Assembly: GCA_964464635.1 (NCBI GenBank)
Contig: CAYXGT010000029.1
Location: forward strand, 1 to 28,785
DNA: 28,785 bases
Direction of reading: 5' to 3'
DNA from: CAYLMG01 sp964464635
Lineage (GTDB): Bacteria > Planctomycetota > Phycisphaerae > Sedimentisphaerales > Anaerobacaceae
This document shows, piece after piece, positions 1 through 8,715 of this stretch (within the stretch, counting starts at the first letter, position 1; every line of letters starts with the position of its first letter). Position numbers and translations under genes: made by a program. The notes below the pieces were generated by a model, which was not told the origin of the DNA, searched no databases, and saw nothing but the letters and a program-made list of their open reading frames with translations.

Positions 1-1271
1 CGGTACTGAACAGGGACAGCTGCTATAACAATGCTGACAGGCACATCATCGGCGGAAATCTTCTCAGTACTTTGACGGCTCGCTACAAGCAGCTTATACT
101 CCTCTTCGTAATGCTGAGTACCCCACAATTTAGGTTTGCGCTCAGGCATACCTGTTCGTGGGTCTATCCTGTGCTTATATCCAATTGTAAGCTCCATAAC
201 TCTTTTTGACGGATACTTATAAACCTTATCAATCGGCCAGGGCCATTTAAAGCTCAGGCCTGACTGATATATCTTAACTGCAGCGTCGGCCTTTATCGGA
301 TTGCCGAAACGCTCTATTATCGCCTGCTCGTCAGGCCTTATCACCACTACACAGCTCAAAAAATATAATGCTGCAGCAGCAAACAAAATCAGCGGCACTA
401 TCGCCTTTTCCAAAAGCTTATAAAACCACGTCTGAGAGACCTTAAAGCCGAACTGGTAATCTATAGCGCTTGCCGCCGTATATAAAATACCCCCCGGCTC
501 ATTAATAATACCAAGCAGTCTGCTGTCAAATGCCGCCCTGCTGTATTGTCCCCTGAGTCTCGGCCGATAGATATCAAGCACCACATTCAAAGCCGTCTCA
601 AGTCCAAGAATTATCAGCAGTATCGGGACGACCCAGTTAATGACACTTACCACAATCCAGTAATTGAAATATGCCATAGCAAGACCGACAGCGAGTGCAA
701 AGCTCAAAATGGACACACCGATAAAGATGCTGCCTCCTGCTTTTAACGGTCTCCACTGCTGCTCACTTGACATCCCCGTCGCATAACGTGAGAACAAAAA
801 GCTGATAAAGGAAACGGCTACCATCGATACGGCACAAATCAAAGGCTGTTTGGCCGGCAGGCCGACTCTGCCTGACAAAACTCTTAAAAGGTATAAACCG
901 ATACCTGCCTGGTATGCTGCTATTATTGCTGAAAATATGGGAAGGAACCACTTCTCGAGCAAAACAAGCCGCCTCTGAGCAACGGCAAACATATTGGCCC
1001 GTTCGCCTTTGGTCTGAAAAATCGTCTCAGAGTCACGCTGCTTTGCAAGCCGGCTCATATCGAGCTTTTCCTGCTCTGCCAGCGCCCTCTGGTGAAAATG
1101 AATGACAAGCACCAGCCATATAAGGACAGATGAGCCTATCAGCCAGCTCATTGCATAAACGGTAAAAATTGAGCTCCAGTAGCCCAATAAGAATGCTATA
1201 AAAAAGAACAAAACACTCAAAAATAGTGAAACTAAGCCTACATACTCAGCACGTTTGGAACTTACCACCAT
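1..1271 (-). CDS. HflK-like SPFH/band-7 membrane protein with multi-TM N-terminus (partial)
   Basis: The frame opens with ATG at 1269-1271 and stays open for 423 codons to the left edge, so the C-terminus is missing. Residues 1-320 are mostly hydrophobic, with about seven membrane segments (near 12-31, 36-57, 106-128, 140-160, 177-200, 205-227 and 300-320) and a charged cytosolic stretch at 60-100. The SPFH start then follows, recognisable by VVVIRPDEQAIIERFGNP and the later YKYPSKRVMELTIGYK. HflK proteins normally have one N-terminal anchor and work with HflC to regulate FtsH; this one carries a far larger membrane block. HflC would be expected next, beyond the left edge. The start has only a weak Shine-Dalgarno (AGAGAAT). 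SPFH membership is confident; the exact HflK role is inferred. Confidence 0.8.
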   Translation of the reverse strand, partial: MVVSSKRAEYVGLVSLFLSVLFFFIAFLLGYWSSIFTVYAMSWLIGSSVLIWLVLVIHFHQRALAEQEKLDMSRLAKQRDSETIFQTKGERANMFAVAQRRLVLLEKWFLPIFSAIIAAYQAGIGLYLLRVLSGRVGLPAKQPLICAVSMVAVSFISFLFSRYATGMSSEQQWRPLKAGGSIFIGVSILSFALAVGLAMAYFNYWIVVSVINWVVPILLIILGLETALNVVLDIYRPRLRGQYSRAAFDSRLLGIINEPGGILYTAASAIDYQFGFKVSQTWFYKLLEKAIVPLILFAAAALYFLSCVVVIRPDEQAIIERFGNPIKADAAVKIYQSGLSFKWPWPIDKVYKYPSKRVMELTIGYKHRIDPRTGMPERKPKLWGTQHYEEEYKLLVASRQSTEKISADDVPVSIVIAAVPVQY

Positions 1272-1424
1272 ATTTTATTCTCTAAAGCCTGAACAAATAT
1301 AAGAAAAATACCCTATTATTTCGTAATACCTTTTCTAATTCGGAACATTGTAATATAATGACTTAAGTCTCTAAGTCAAGAATTCATTTGCGTTACTTAG
1401 TGTAATATATGGACTTACAATCTT

Positions 1425-2387
1425 ATGATAAAATTATTCACAATAGCGAAAAACACCTTCACCGAAACAATAAGACACCCGATTTATGGCGTAATCATCA
1501 TTGCTGTTCTGCTCTTAATCACTCTCAGCCCGTCAATAACAATGTACTCGCTGGAAGACGACGATAAATTGTTACGAGAAATTGGTTTATCTACGCTCTT
1601 TCTGGCCAGTTTGTTCATAGCAATTTTGTCCGCTTCCGGCAGTGTAGCCGAGGAAATCGAGAACAAAACCATCCTCACAGTCCTCAGCAAGCCCATACAA
1701 CGTCCGATATTCATTTTCGCGAAATTCATCGGGGTGACCGCTGCCGTAATCCTCGCCCATTACATCTGCACAATCGCCTTTTTAATGGCTGTCAGACACG
1801 GTGTTCTCGAGACCGTAAGGGACCCTCACGACTGGACCGTAATAACGGCAGCAGGAATTTCAGCCTTCTGCGTCTTCGTATTAAGCGCTTTCTTCAATTA
1901 CGTTTATGACTGGAAATTCTTATCATCAGCGGTGGTTCTGTTCGCAATATTCGCAACTTTGAGCATCATATTCCTTGGCTTCATTGACAATAACTGGCAG
2001 TTTAATCCATCCGGTAACGGTATAAACGGCCTCGACGTCTTTGCCTCCTTGCTGCTGGTATTGGCTGCTGTTATAATCGCGGCTTTGGCGGTGGCCTTTT
2101 CGACCCGTTTTAACATTTCAATTACCCTCTCATTCTGCATCGGCATATTCCTGCTCGGCCTGGTCACCGACTCGGTATTCGCAGAACTCGCTCAGGAACA
2201 CCTGTGGGCAAAGATATGCTACTTTATCATCCCCAATCTTCAAATCTTCTGGATTAGCGACGCCATTCACGAACAAAGCGAAATAACTTTCAACTACTTT
2301 GCGATAAGTGCGCTTTACAGCTTCTGTTACACTTCTGCAGTACTGCTGCTCGCGATTGCCTCTTTCCAAAGACGACAGGTAGGATAA
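1425..2387 (+). CDS. ABC-2 type transporter permease
   Basis: A 320-residue polytopic protein with about six membrane helices. The N-terminus (MIKLFTIAKNTFTETIRHPIYG) is the usual cytosolic entry of NosY/ABC-2 permeases, followed by a first helix. The motif SVAEEIENKTILTVLSKPIQR, near residues 74-94, is the characteristic coupling segment of this class (E-x-E-x-x-x-T-x-x-x-x-L-S-x-P). It would form the channel of an exporter with an ABC ATPase, but no ATPase gene is in the window. It is divergent from the SPFH gene and convergent with nrdJ. No Shine-Dalgarno precedes the ATG and no in-frame start lies upstream before a stop, so this start is the only available one. Substrate unknown. Confidence 0.85.
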   Translation: MIKLFTIAKNTFTETIRHPIYGVIIIAVLLLITLSPSITMYSLEDDDKLLREIGLSTLFLASLFIAILSASGSVAEEIENKTILTVLSKPIQRPIFIFAKFIGVTAAVILAHYICTIAFLMAVRHGVLETVRDPHDWTVITAAGISAFCVFVLSAFFNYVYDWKFLSSAVVLFAIFATLSIIFLGFIDNNWQFNPSGNGINGLDVFASLLLVLAAVIIAALAVAFSTRFNISITLSFCIGIFLLGLVTDSVFAELAQEHLWAKICYFIIPNLQIFWISDAIHEQSEITFNYFAISALYSFCYTSAVLLLAIASFQRRQVG

Positions 2388-2449
2388 TCCTCAATTCATA
2401 TCCCGCAAGCTTTTATCTCTATACCGGCGGCTTGTAATTGAGAGACGAA

Positions 2450-5400
2450 TCAGGAGCAGCCCATAGAGTTGCCGCAATTGTAACACTTATAGCAGGAGCC
2501 GTTACGAACAGTAATCGAGCCGCAGATGTCACAGGCGGGAGCGTCATCCTGAAAATGCTCAAACTGAGAATTGAATTCGGCCATAACCTTGCCGTCCGGG
2601 GCGGCGCCTGTGGATTCGGTGACAGTCGAGGTTACAAGACTTGTGATTCTGTTTGCAAGGCCGGCAAAACGTTCCTTCAAAGTGCCGGCGGCAGGCTTGA
2701 TTTGCTCGGTTTGGTCATTCTGCTGCTTCGCAGCCGTCTTTGGAGTGGATTTCGCCTCTGCGATCTTCTGCGCAAGGTCTTTTGTCTTTTCGACAAGCTG
2801 TTTTGCAGTGGTTACGTTCTTATTCTCGGGCGGCGGCGCAGCAGCTCTGTTTGGTATGTTTTTCTCTGCATAACCCGGAATGAACTGACAGCCGAGCCAG
2901 CAGAAGATGTAATCGATGATACTTTTGGCAAACGGGATATCCTTGTTCGAGGTCATCCCTGCAGGCTCAAAACGCGCGTGACGGAATTTGTCAACGAGTG
3001 TAATCAGCGGTACACCATACTGCAGGGACATCGAAGTGACGGTGCCAACGACGTCCATAAGACCGCCGACGGTCGAGCCTTCCTTGGCCATAGTAATAAA
3101 GACCTCGCCAGGCTGGCCGTCCTCGTACAGGCCGACGGTGAGGTAACCCTCGTGACCGGCTACCGAAAACTTGTGCGTGATGCTTCTTCGAGTATCGGGC
3201 AGCCGCCGTCTGTAGGGCCGCGACGGGGTCTCGTCCGCAACTTTGGCTTTTTGAGACTTGTGTTTTTTGGTAGAGACCGGCTGAAGCCTTTTCGAGCCGT
3301 CACGATAGATGGCGACAGCTTTCAGACCGAGCTTCCAGCCCTCAATATAAGCTGTTGTAATTTCTTCGGCGGTACTTTCGTTCGGCATATTTATGGTTTT
3401 ACTGATTGCACCGGAGATAAACGGCTGAACGGCAGCCATCATTTTCAAATGTGCCATATAATGGATGCATCTCTTTCCGTTGCGAGGTTTGAAAGCACAA
3501 TCAAAAATCGGCAGATGGTCGGGATTTAGCTTCGGCGCATCCTCGATGGTCTCGTTTTCATTGATGTAATCGCATATTGATTTGATGTCGTCCGCACTGT
3601 AGCCGAGTTTTTCAAGGGCCATAGGCACGGTTTTGTTGACGAGCTTCAGCATACCGCCGCCCGCAAGCAGTTTATATTTGACGAGAGCGATGTCCGGCTC
3701 GATTCCGGTAGTGTCGCAGTCCATCATAAAGCCGATGGTGCCGGTCGGCGCAATAACCGTTGTCTGGGCATTACGAAAACCTGCTTTGGAGCCGAGGTCA
3801 AAGGCCTGGTCCCAGAGGTCCTTTGCAGCATTTCGCAGATAGTCGGGGCAGTGAGATTCGGGTATGCCGTAGGCATGCTGGCGGTGCATATTCATAACCT
3901 TGAGCATCGGCTCTTTGTTTTTTTCGAACTCTTCGAACGGGCCCTTTATGGAGGCGAGCTCGGCACTCGTAACATAGGCGGCAGCGGTCATTATTGCACC
4001 GATTGCGGAAGCGATGGTTCTTGCACGGTCGGAATCGTAGGGCAGAGCCTCGCTCATAATCAGTGAGCCGAGGTTTGCAAAACCCAGGCCGAGCGGGCGG
4101 AATTGATGACTATTCAGAGTGATTTCTTCTTCGGGATAGCTGCCGTTGTCAACGAGGATTTCCTGAGCGATAATGAAGATGCGAACGGCCTTTTTAAGGC
4201 TTTCGACATCGAAGGTGCCATCGTCTTTTCTGAATTTCATAAGGTTTAGCGAGGCGAGGTTGCAGGCGGAATCATTGATAAACATATACTCGCTGCAGGG
4301 ATTCGATGCGTTAATCGGGCCCGAGTTCGGGCAGGTGTGCCAGCGGTTGATGGTGTCGTGATACTGCATGCCCGGGTCACCGCAGATTCTGGTTCCTTCG
4401 GCGATGAGGTCCATAAGCTCACGTGCAGAGTATTGGTTGACTTTTTCGCCGGTTGTAACAGCACGCGTTGTCCATTTGTCATCCTTTTCGACAGCCTGCA
4501 TAAAGGCGTCAGTAACACGAATTGAAAGATTCGAATTTTGAAACATCACGCTGTTATAAGCATCTTCCGGATTATAGCCGGAATCGATGAGTGCCCAGGC
4601 CTTTTTTTCCTCTTCCGTTTTGGAGGTGATAAACTCCTTGATATCGGGATGGTCGATTTTCAGCGACTGCATCTTGGCGGCACGTCGTGTTTTTCCGCCT
4701 GATTTGATGACTGCGGCGACCTGGTCATAAACCCTCATAAAGCTCAGAGGGCCGGACGGCTTTCCGCCGCCGGAAAGCTTCTCGCGGCTGCTCCGCAGAG
4801 TCGAAAGGTCTGTTCCCGTGCCCGAGCCGTGTTTGAACAGCATAGCCTCGCTCGAGGCCAGGCGCATAATGTCCTGCATCGAATCCTTTACCGACTGGAT
4901 GAAACAGGCAGATGCCTGAGGATATTCATAACTGCTGGTGCAGGTAACCGCCCTTTTGTGCCGGGCGTCCCAGTGAAAATTGTGCTTGCTTCCCTTTACA
5001 TCATAGCTATCGTAAAGGCCGGCGTTGAACCAGACGGGTGAGTTGAACGCCCCGTATTGATTTACGCAGAGCCAGAGCAGTTCATTGTGAAATATTTCAG
5101 CATCGGCGTTGGTTTCGAAGTATCCATCTTTTAGTCCGCGGTCCGCAATCATTCTGCAGACGCGATGCAGGAGCTGTTTGACGGAACCTTCGCGCTCGCC
5201 GGTATCAACATCACCGAAGAAGTATTTACTTGCGACGACCTTCGTAGCGAGCTGGCTGAAAAAAACGGGAACCTCGATGTTGTCCTGTTCGAAAATTGCT
5301 TCACCTGATTCGCTGCTTATCTTAGCGGTGCGTTTTTCCCATTCAATCTGGTCAAAAGGATGAACGCCGTCGGCTGAGAAAAAGTGTTCTATCTTCAGGC

Positions 5401-5479
5401 CCCCGGACCGGCCGAGAGGCTTCTCAGAGTGGCTGTCTGACTTCTTGAACGGGTTGTCAGGGTTGAATCTCTGCGACAT
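2450..5479 (-). CDS. nrdJ: Adenosylcobalamin-dependent (class II) ribonucleoside-diphosphate reductase
   Basis: Reduces ribonucleotides to deoxyribonucleotides using a radical made from coenzyme B12, without oxygen. I place the start at ATG 5477-5479 because GGAGG lies 7 bases upstream; a longer frame to 5617 adds 46 residues without family character. The 1009-residue product has the catalytic triad in NPCSE (N393, C395, E397), a redox cysteine pair in ACFIQS (C192) and SACNLAS (C406), and the APTGTIGFMMDCDTTGIEPD nucleotide-binding segment. The tail has a four-cysteine CDICG...CYKCYNCG cluster typical of NrdJ, thought to pass electrons from thioredoxin. The N-terminus shows no ATP-cone. Two candidate NrdR boxes sit in the leader. 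It is a single gene, convergent with the ABC permease. Confidence 0.95.
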   Translation of the reverse strand: MSQRFNPDNPFKKSDSHSEKPLGRSGGLKIEHFFSADGVHPFDQIEWEKRTAKISSESGEAIFEQDNIEVPVFFSQLATKVVASKYFFGDVDTGEREGSVKQLLHRVCRMIADRGLKDGYFETNADAEIFHNELLWLCVNQYGAFNSPVWFNAGLYDSYDVKGSKHNFHWDARHKRAVTCTSSYEYPQASACFIQSVKDSMQDIMRLASSEAMLFKHGSGTGTDLSTLRSSREKLSGGGKPSGPLSFMRVYDQVAAVIKSGGKTRRAAKMQSLKIDHPDIKEFITSKTEEEKKAWALIDSGYNPEDAYNSVMFQNSNLSIRVTDAFMQAVEKDDKWTTRAVTTGEKVNQYSARELMDLIAEGTRICGDPGMQYHDTINRWHTCPNSGPINASNPCSEYMFINDSACNLASLNLMKFRKDDGTFDVESLKKAVRIFIIAQEILVDNGSYPEEEITLNSHQFRPLGLGFANLGSLIMSEALPYDSDRARTIASAIGAIMTAAAYVTSAELASIKGPFEEFEKNKEPMLKVMNMHRQHAYGIPESHCPDYLRNAAKDLWDQAFDLGSKAGFRNAQTTVIAPTGTIGFMMDCDTTGIEPDIALVKYKLLAGGGMLKLVNKTVPMALEKLGYSADDIKSICDYINENETIEDAPKLNPDHLPIFDCAFKPRNGKRCIHYMAHLKMMAAVQPFISGAISKTINMPNESTAEEITTAYIEGWKLGLKAVAIYRDGSKRLQPVSTKKHKSQKAKVADETPSRPYRRRLPDTRRSITHKFSVAGHEGYLTVGLYEDGQPGEVFITMAKEGSTVGGLMDVVGTVTSMSLQYGVPLITLVDKFRHARFEPAGMTSNKDIPFAKSIIDYIFCWLGCQFIPGYAEKNIPNRAAAPPPENKNVTTAKQLVEKTKDLAQKIAEAKSTPKTAAKQQNDQTEQIKPAAGTLKERFAGLANRITSLVTSTVTESTGAAPDGKVMAEFNSQFEHFQDDAPACDICGSITVRNGSCYKCYNCGNSMGCS

Positions 5480-5505
5480 TTTTACGCCTCCATGCATATA
5501 GTATA

Positions 5506-5551
5506 ACACAACATATAGTAAAATTACAACAAAATAATCAACATATAGTAA
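5506..5551 (-). promoter_or_regulatory. Two candidate NrdR boxes upstream of nrdJ
   Basis: The plus-strand 16-mers at 5506-5521 (ACACAACATATAGTAA) and 5536-5551 (AATCAACATATAGTAA) match the NrdR consensus ACACWATATATWGTGT at about 13 and 11 of 16 positions. Their starts are 30 bases apart, close to three helical turns, which suits the paired boxes bound by the ATP/dATP-sensing repressor NrdR. A third partial copy (CATATAGT) lies at 5495-5502. The pair sits 27-72 bases before the nrdJ ATG, where binding would block transcription. No nrdR gene is in the window. Confidence 0.6.
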
Positions 5552-5566
5552 TCTGAGAAAAATATG

Positions 5567-5594
5567 TTTATAGTCGTTTTCTTGACAACTGCAA
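5567..5594 (-). promoter_or_regulatory. Possible nrdJ promoter
   Basis: On the minus strand TTGCAG and TATAAA are separated by 16 bases, with TATAAA at 5567-5572. Transcription would start near 5560, just before the first NrdR-like box. The -35 match is poor, so this is only a candidate. The rest of the gap to 5801 is AT-rich; it shows two ATCGAT hexamers at 5726-5740 and nothing else I can assign. Confidence 0.3.
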
Positions 5595-5801
5595 GCGGAA
5601 AAAGCAATTTTTCTCAAAGTTTTTTTGCCTTTTCGTTAGTCCTTGTGTTTACTGAACCTACGAGAAAAAAATTTTCTCTGCCGGCTGTTAAACAAATTCC
5701 ATACGGGTGTTAATAAACCAGCATAATCGATAAAATCGATACAATCCCAACGATTGCGTATGCCTCCGCTCTCCCTTCATAAATATTGTGTTATCTGCGA
5801 C

Positions 5802-6683
5802 CTAAAACCTGCAGAATACCAGCAGTTCGCAGTTTTGACAATCGGGGCGAAGCCTGCCGGTGCAGTTCTCGATGATGCCGATGCGGGATAATGCGAAGTC
5901 ATATTTGACAGGGTCGGCGGGAATGATTCTTTTGAAGCTTTCGGTTATCTCAACAGCAGCTTTTAATGATAAGGTTTTTCTTTTGTACAGGCCTAAAATT
6001 TTGCACAGCCTTGCCATATGGGTATCGACCGGCACAATCAATTTCGATTTATCGATTGATTTCCACAGGCCCAAATCAACATCATCGCTTCTGACCATCC
6101 AGCGTAAGAACATATTCAGCCTTTTGCAGACGCTGCCGTTATCAGGATTTGCCAGAAGATAGCGAAAACCACTGCTGACAGGACGGCCGAACTTCTCGCG
6201 ATAGATTTCGTAAAGCCGGCCGCAAAAGTTTGTCAGGGCGGGTATGATATTTTCATCGTTCGGGCTGTAACCTTCGGCAAAGAATTTTTCAATACTGCCG
6301 GATTTTTTCAAAACGATTTTCAAAACCGATAACAAATCACAGATATCATCGCCGGTATTAAAACGATGCTTAAATATTTTAAGAATTTTGCGTTTGGTAT
6401 TATTAAAATGAGTTGTGAATTCGTAAGGGCTTTTACCGATTATCGAGAAAAGGATGTTAAGGTCTTTTTCGATTTGTTTGACTCTGCCGTAAGCAAGCGA
6501 TGCGCTCAGTAAGGCTGCTATTTCCCTATCGGCTTTCGATTTATATCTATAGACGAACTGCAGCGGGTCTGGCGGAATGAATTTTCGGTGATTGTACTTT
6601 TTGTAGAGCTTCTCAAGGATATTGTGAAGCTTATTTTGCTCACCTTTCTTATTTAGAGCCGTTAAAGGCTTACGACGAGACAT
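5802..6683 (-). CDS. TIGR02757 (DUF2400) family protein, HhH-GPD-like
   Basis: A 293-residue protein that I recognise as the TIGR02757/DUF2400 family, whose function is not established. Two parts recall endonuclease III-type DNA glycosylases: VPVDTHMARLCKILGL near residues 217-232 resembles the conserved VDTH segment, and the C-terminus carries cysteines 274, 282, 285 and 291 spaced C-x7-C-x2-C-x5-C, close to the Endo III iron-sulfur loop (C-x6-C-x2-C-x5-C). LLSASLAYGRV near residues 58-68 aligns with the helix-hairpin-helix entry region. A DNA-binding or repair role is an inference. The start has AAGGG seven bases upstream. It is followed on the same strand by nrdJ after 322 bases, probably as a separate transcription unit. 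Confidence 0.8.
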   Translation of the reverse strand: MSRRKPLTALNKKGEQNKLHNILEKLYKKYNHRKFIPPDPLQFVYRYKSKADREIAALLSASLAYGRVKQIEKDLNILFSIIGKSPYEFTTHFNNTKRKILKIFKHRFNTGDDICDLLSVLKIVLKKSGSIEKFFAEGYSPNDENIIPALTNFCGRLYEIYREKFGRPVSSGFRYLLANPDNGSVCKRLNMFLRWMVRSDDVDLGLWKSIDKSKLIVPVDTHMARLCKILGLYKRKTLSLKAAVEITESFKRIIPADPVKYDFALSRIGIIENCTGRLRPDCQNCELLVFCRF

Positions 6684-7070
6684 TTTTTTCCCTTAAATCG
6701 ACATATAATTATAAACAATTTCAACATCACGCAAATACAATAAATCTCACCACAGAACGCAGAGATTATCAACCACGGATTTCACGGATTGACACGGATT
6801 TTATTATTTGTCATTCCCGCGTAGGCGGGAATCCATTGTATTTATATTTAGCCTGCGGTTTTACCGCAGGTTATTTGTTTACTTGCAACCACGGATTAAC
6901 ACTGATTTTCGCAGATTATAATTGTTTAGCAGTCGCCGGTACGGCGACTATATTTTCTCTGCCATAGAGCACACAGAGGCCACAGAGAGATTCGACAATA
7001 TTTAGCCTGCGGTTTCACCACCGGTCTTGTGTTGATTTTAACATTGATACTTGATTGATTAGATGTTCAA
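6684..7070. repeat. Intergenic cluster of interspersed repeats and palindromes
   Basis: No gene is visible. The stretch stacks several unrelated short repeats: CCACAGAACGCAGAG (6750-6764); two copies of a CCACGGATT-type repeat (6771-6802 and 6887-6917); a REP-like palindrome (6810-6835); the hairpin CCTGCGGT/ACCGCAGG (6852-6870) with a partial second copy at 7001-7017; the hairpin AGTCGCCG/CGGCGACT (6931-6949); and a CACAGAGG repeat (6961-6989). Members of the first three families recur elsewhere in the window, so these are genome-wide families rather than local accidents. Confidence 0.85.
6810..6835 (+). repeat. REP-like palindrome, copy 1
   Basis: Stem ATTCCCGC (6813-6820) with GCGGGAAT (6825-6832) around a 4-base loop, flanked by GTC and CCA. 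It belongs to the same family as the copies at 12688-12714, 12733-12760 and 22848-22874. Copies keep the stem and vary the loop. Confidence 0.9.
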
Positions 7071-7802
7071 TTATAGTTTTCTTAATCCATATACATATTC
7101 TTTAATTTGACGAAGTTCGTAGTCGAGTATCGTGGTGGGGATTTTATTCTGAATGTTCAAGATTATTTTTCCATGGCATTTTTTCAGCTTTTTTCCACTA
7201 CCACAAGGACATATCATGCTTTGCTTATAAGCTTTATTCGCGGGTATTTCCAAAAGATCGATTATAGCTTCATTATCTTTCGTCCCGAAGACTTCTGAAT
7301 AATATTCACATATACCTTCGCCTCCATGAGGACGTTCATCAAAAGGTGTTTTTCCATTATGCCTCTTCCAATAGCTGTATTTGTAAAGATAAGGTTCAAG
7401 AAATCCTCGAATAAAATTAAGAAGCGTGGCATTTTCCGCAAATTTCAAAAAAACCTCAGTAGGGACACCTAAACAAAGCTCATCGCCGTTCCTATGATAA
7501 TTATTTGGTATTCTGCCTCCTATTTCTTTAACTGTCGGATGGTTTTGGGGGTAATTATCATGAAAAGCTATTTGAACAAGATAAGAATCTTTAATTCTCT
7601 CCCCTGTTTCTTTACATGTTATATCAAAAGAAATTTCGCCTTCTAATACTAAACCATTAGGTGTATTTCGATAATGTAAATTAGGATAATCAGATTTAAT
7701 GGAAGCCAATTCGCGTTCAAATAATTCAGCATTTCTTCTATATGAACTAACATTCGCCCCAAGATTTTGGTGTCCCGATAATTTCTCTATGTTTGGGTCC
7801 AT
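7071..7802 (-). CDS. E2-like ubiquitin-conjugating-fold protein with C-terminal SEC-C motif (CBASS accessory)
   Basis: A 243-residue protein. Residues 20-145 read as a prokaryotic E2/UBC fold: NYPQNHPTVKEIGGRIP, then NGDELCLGVP with the presumed catalytic Cys110, and a hydrophobic helix ending in FLEPYLYKYSYW. Residues 197-211 are a SEC-C zinc motif (CPCGSGKKLKKCHG; C198, C200, C209, H210), which often mediates protein contacts. It lacks the E1 domain of full-length Cap2, so it resembles E2-only (short type II) CBASS accessory proteins, which act on the CD-NTase. The ATG lies inside the CD-NTase gene, overlapping it by 56 bases, with AGAGG 9 bases upstream. No alternative in-frame ATG occurs early. 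The E2 assignment rests on motif reading; a structure prediction would settle it. Confidence 0.75.
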   Translation of the reverse strand: MDPNIEKLSGHQNLGANVSSYRRNAELFERELASIKSDYPNLHYRNTPNGLVLEGEISFDITCKETGERIKDSYLVQIAFHDNYPQNHPTVKEIGGRIPNNYHRNGDELCLGVPTEVFLKFAENATLLNFIRGFLEPYLYKYSYWKRHNGKTPFDERPHGGEGICEYYSEVFGTKDNEAIIDLLEIPANKAYKQSMICPCGSGKKLKKCHGKIILNIQNKIPTTILDYELRQIKEYVYGLRKL

Positions 7803-8703
7803 TTACAACTTTACCTCTGTTATTGCTATCTTCCAAAGGAAATCTATCACCAAACAAAGCACGCCATATTTTTGATGCCTTGTCCTTGTCTTGTTCATCC
7901 AATGCCTCACCGGCTTCGCTGCTGAACTCCTTGAAGGCCGAAATAATCCTTCTTATTTTTTCTTCCGACCAGTTAGCTATCATATTTTCATTTTGATCTA
8001 CAGGATTCAAAATTGCCTTCTTTTGTTCCAAGTAGTTGATAATCTTCCCTACTGTTTCTACTAAACTTTTGTCATCTCTATCCGTAACTGATACATAATT
8101 TAATCCGACTAAAACTGTTAAATGTATTCCTTTAATATCACAACTATTGAAATCCTTCCAAGCTTTCAAATATTTAATACAGCTGCGCATCTGCTCGTTT
8201 CGTTCTAATCTTTCGTAAAACCAATTGTTAAATGCCCTTGCATCACTTGGTACCCATTGGTCTTTACCTAATCTTGCAAGATAATATTTACCTTTAATTT
8301 TGCGATATATTGCAAGGTCTATATGATATCCTTCTGTGTAAATGACCCTAACACAGTTCTTTTTGTTCTCTGGATTCTTCTTTGTATGACCTTCAACTGC
8401 CTTAAAAATCCAGTTACTAACTTCCTCCGTTGTCGGTTTTGAAATATCATCATCGGTATGTTTCAAGTAAATACCATCGTCAAGGTCATACTCATCTTTA
8501 GGGTTTAAGGGTTCGATCATAGTCTTGAGTGAATAAGAACCTTGCAGATAAAAATCAGGCTTTCCAACTTTTAACTTATTTGAAAAATAGTTTTCTATTT
8601 CTCTCTTTATAGCTTCTCGACCACGTTGTAGATTTTTACTACAATCGGGTTTTATGTTTATCTCCGACAGAAATTTTTGAAATAAATCATTACAATCAGC
8701 CAT
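7747..8703 (-). CDS. CD-NTase (cGAS/DncV-like nucleotidyltransferase) of a CBASS system
   Basis: A 318-residue predicted cyclic-oligonucleotide synthase. It shows the polymerase-beta-type nucleotidyltransferase signature: GSYSLKT (G55-S56) followed by DEYDLDDGIYL with the metal-binding acids D73 and D75, and a third acid, D129, in YHIDLAIY. The region after about residue 155 (RAFNNWFYERLERNEQ...IKYLKAWKDF) fits the helical second domain of OAS/CD-NTases. In CBASS, phage infection triggers such enzymes to make a cyclic nucleotide that activates an effector. GAGGTG lies six bases before the ATG. The membrane protein gene ends 12 bases upstream and the E2-like gene overlaps its 3' end, so the three are one operon. 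The nucleotide product cannot be read from sequence. Confidence 0.88.
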   Translation of the reverse strand: MADCNDLFQKFLSEINIKPDCSKNLQRGREAIKREIENYFSNKLKVGKPDFYLQGSYSLKTMIEPLNPKDEYDLDDGIYLKHTDDDISKPTTEEVSNWIFKAVEGHTKKNPENKKNCVRVIYTEGYHIDLAIYRKIKGKYYLARLGKDQWVPSDARAFNNWFYERLERNEQMRSCIKYLKAWKDFNSCDIKGIHLTVLVGLNYVSVTDRDDKSLVETVGKIINYLEQKKAILNPVDQNENMIANWSEEKIRRIISAFKEFSSEAGEALDEQDKDKASKIWRALFGDRFPLEDSNNRGKVVNGPKHREIIGTPKSWGEC

Positions 8704-8715
8704 TGTTACACCTCA

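Noticed and set aside
1354..1369. TATAAT followed by palindrome GACTTAAGTC between the SPFH and permease genes
   Set aside because: The -10 is perfect but no -35 fits, and a single 10-base palindrome in AT-rich DNA is weak evidence for an operator.
2388..2449. Terminator between the convergent ABC permease and nrdJ genes
   Set aside because: CTCAATT/AATTGAG can pair, but the loop is 39 bases and there is no T-run on either strand.
2438..3529. A 363-codon plus-strand frame
   Set aside because: It lies wholly antisense to nrdJ, whose motifs are intact on the other strand; a GC-driven shadow.
5480..5801. Cobalamin riboswitch upstream of nrdJ
   Set aside because: No B12-box-like segment or large structured element could be recognised; the NrdR-like boxes explain the region better.
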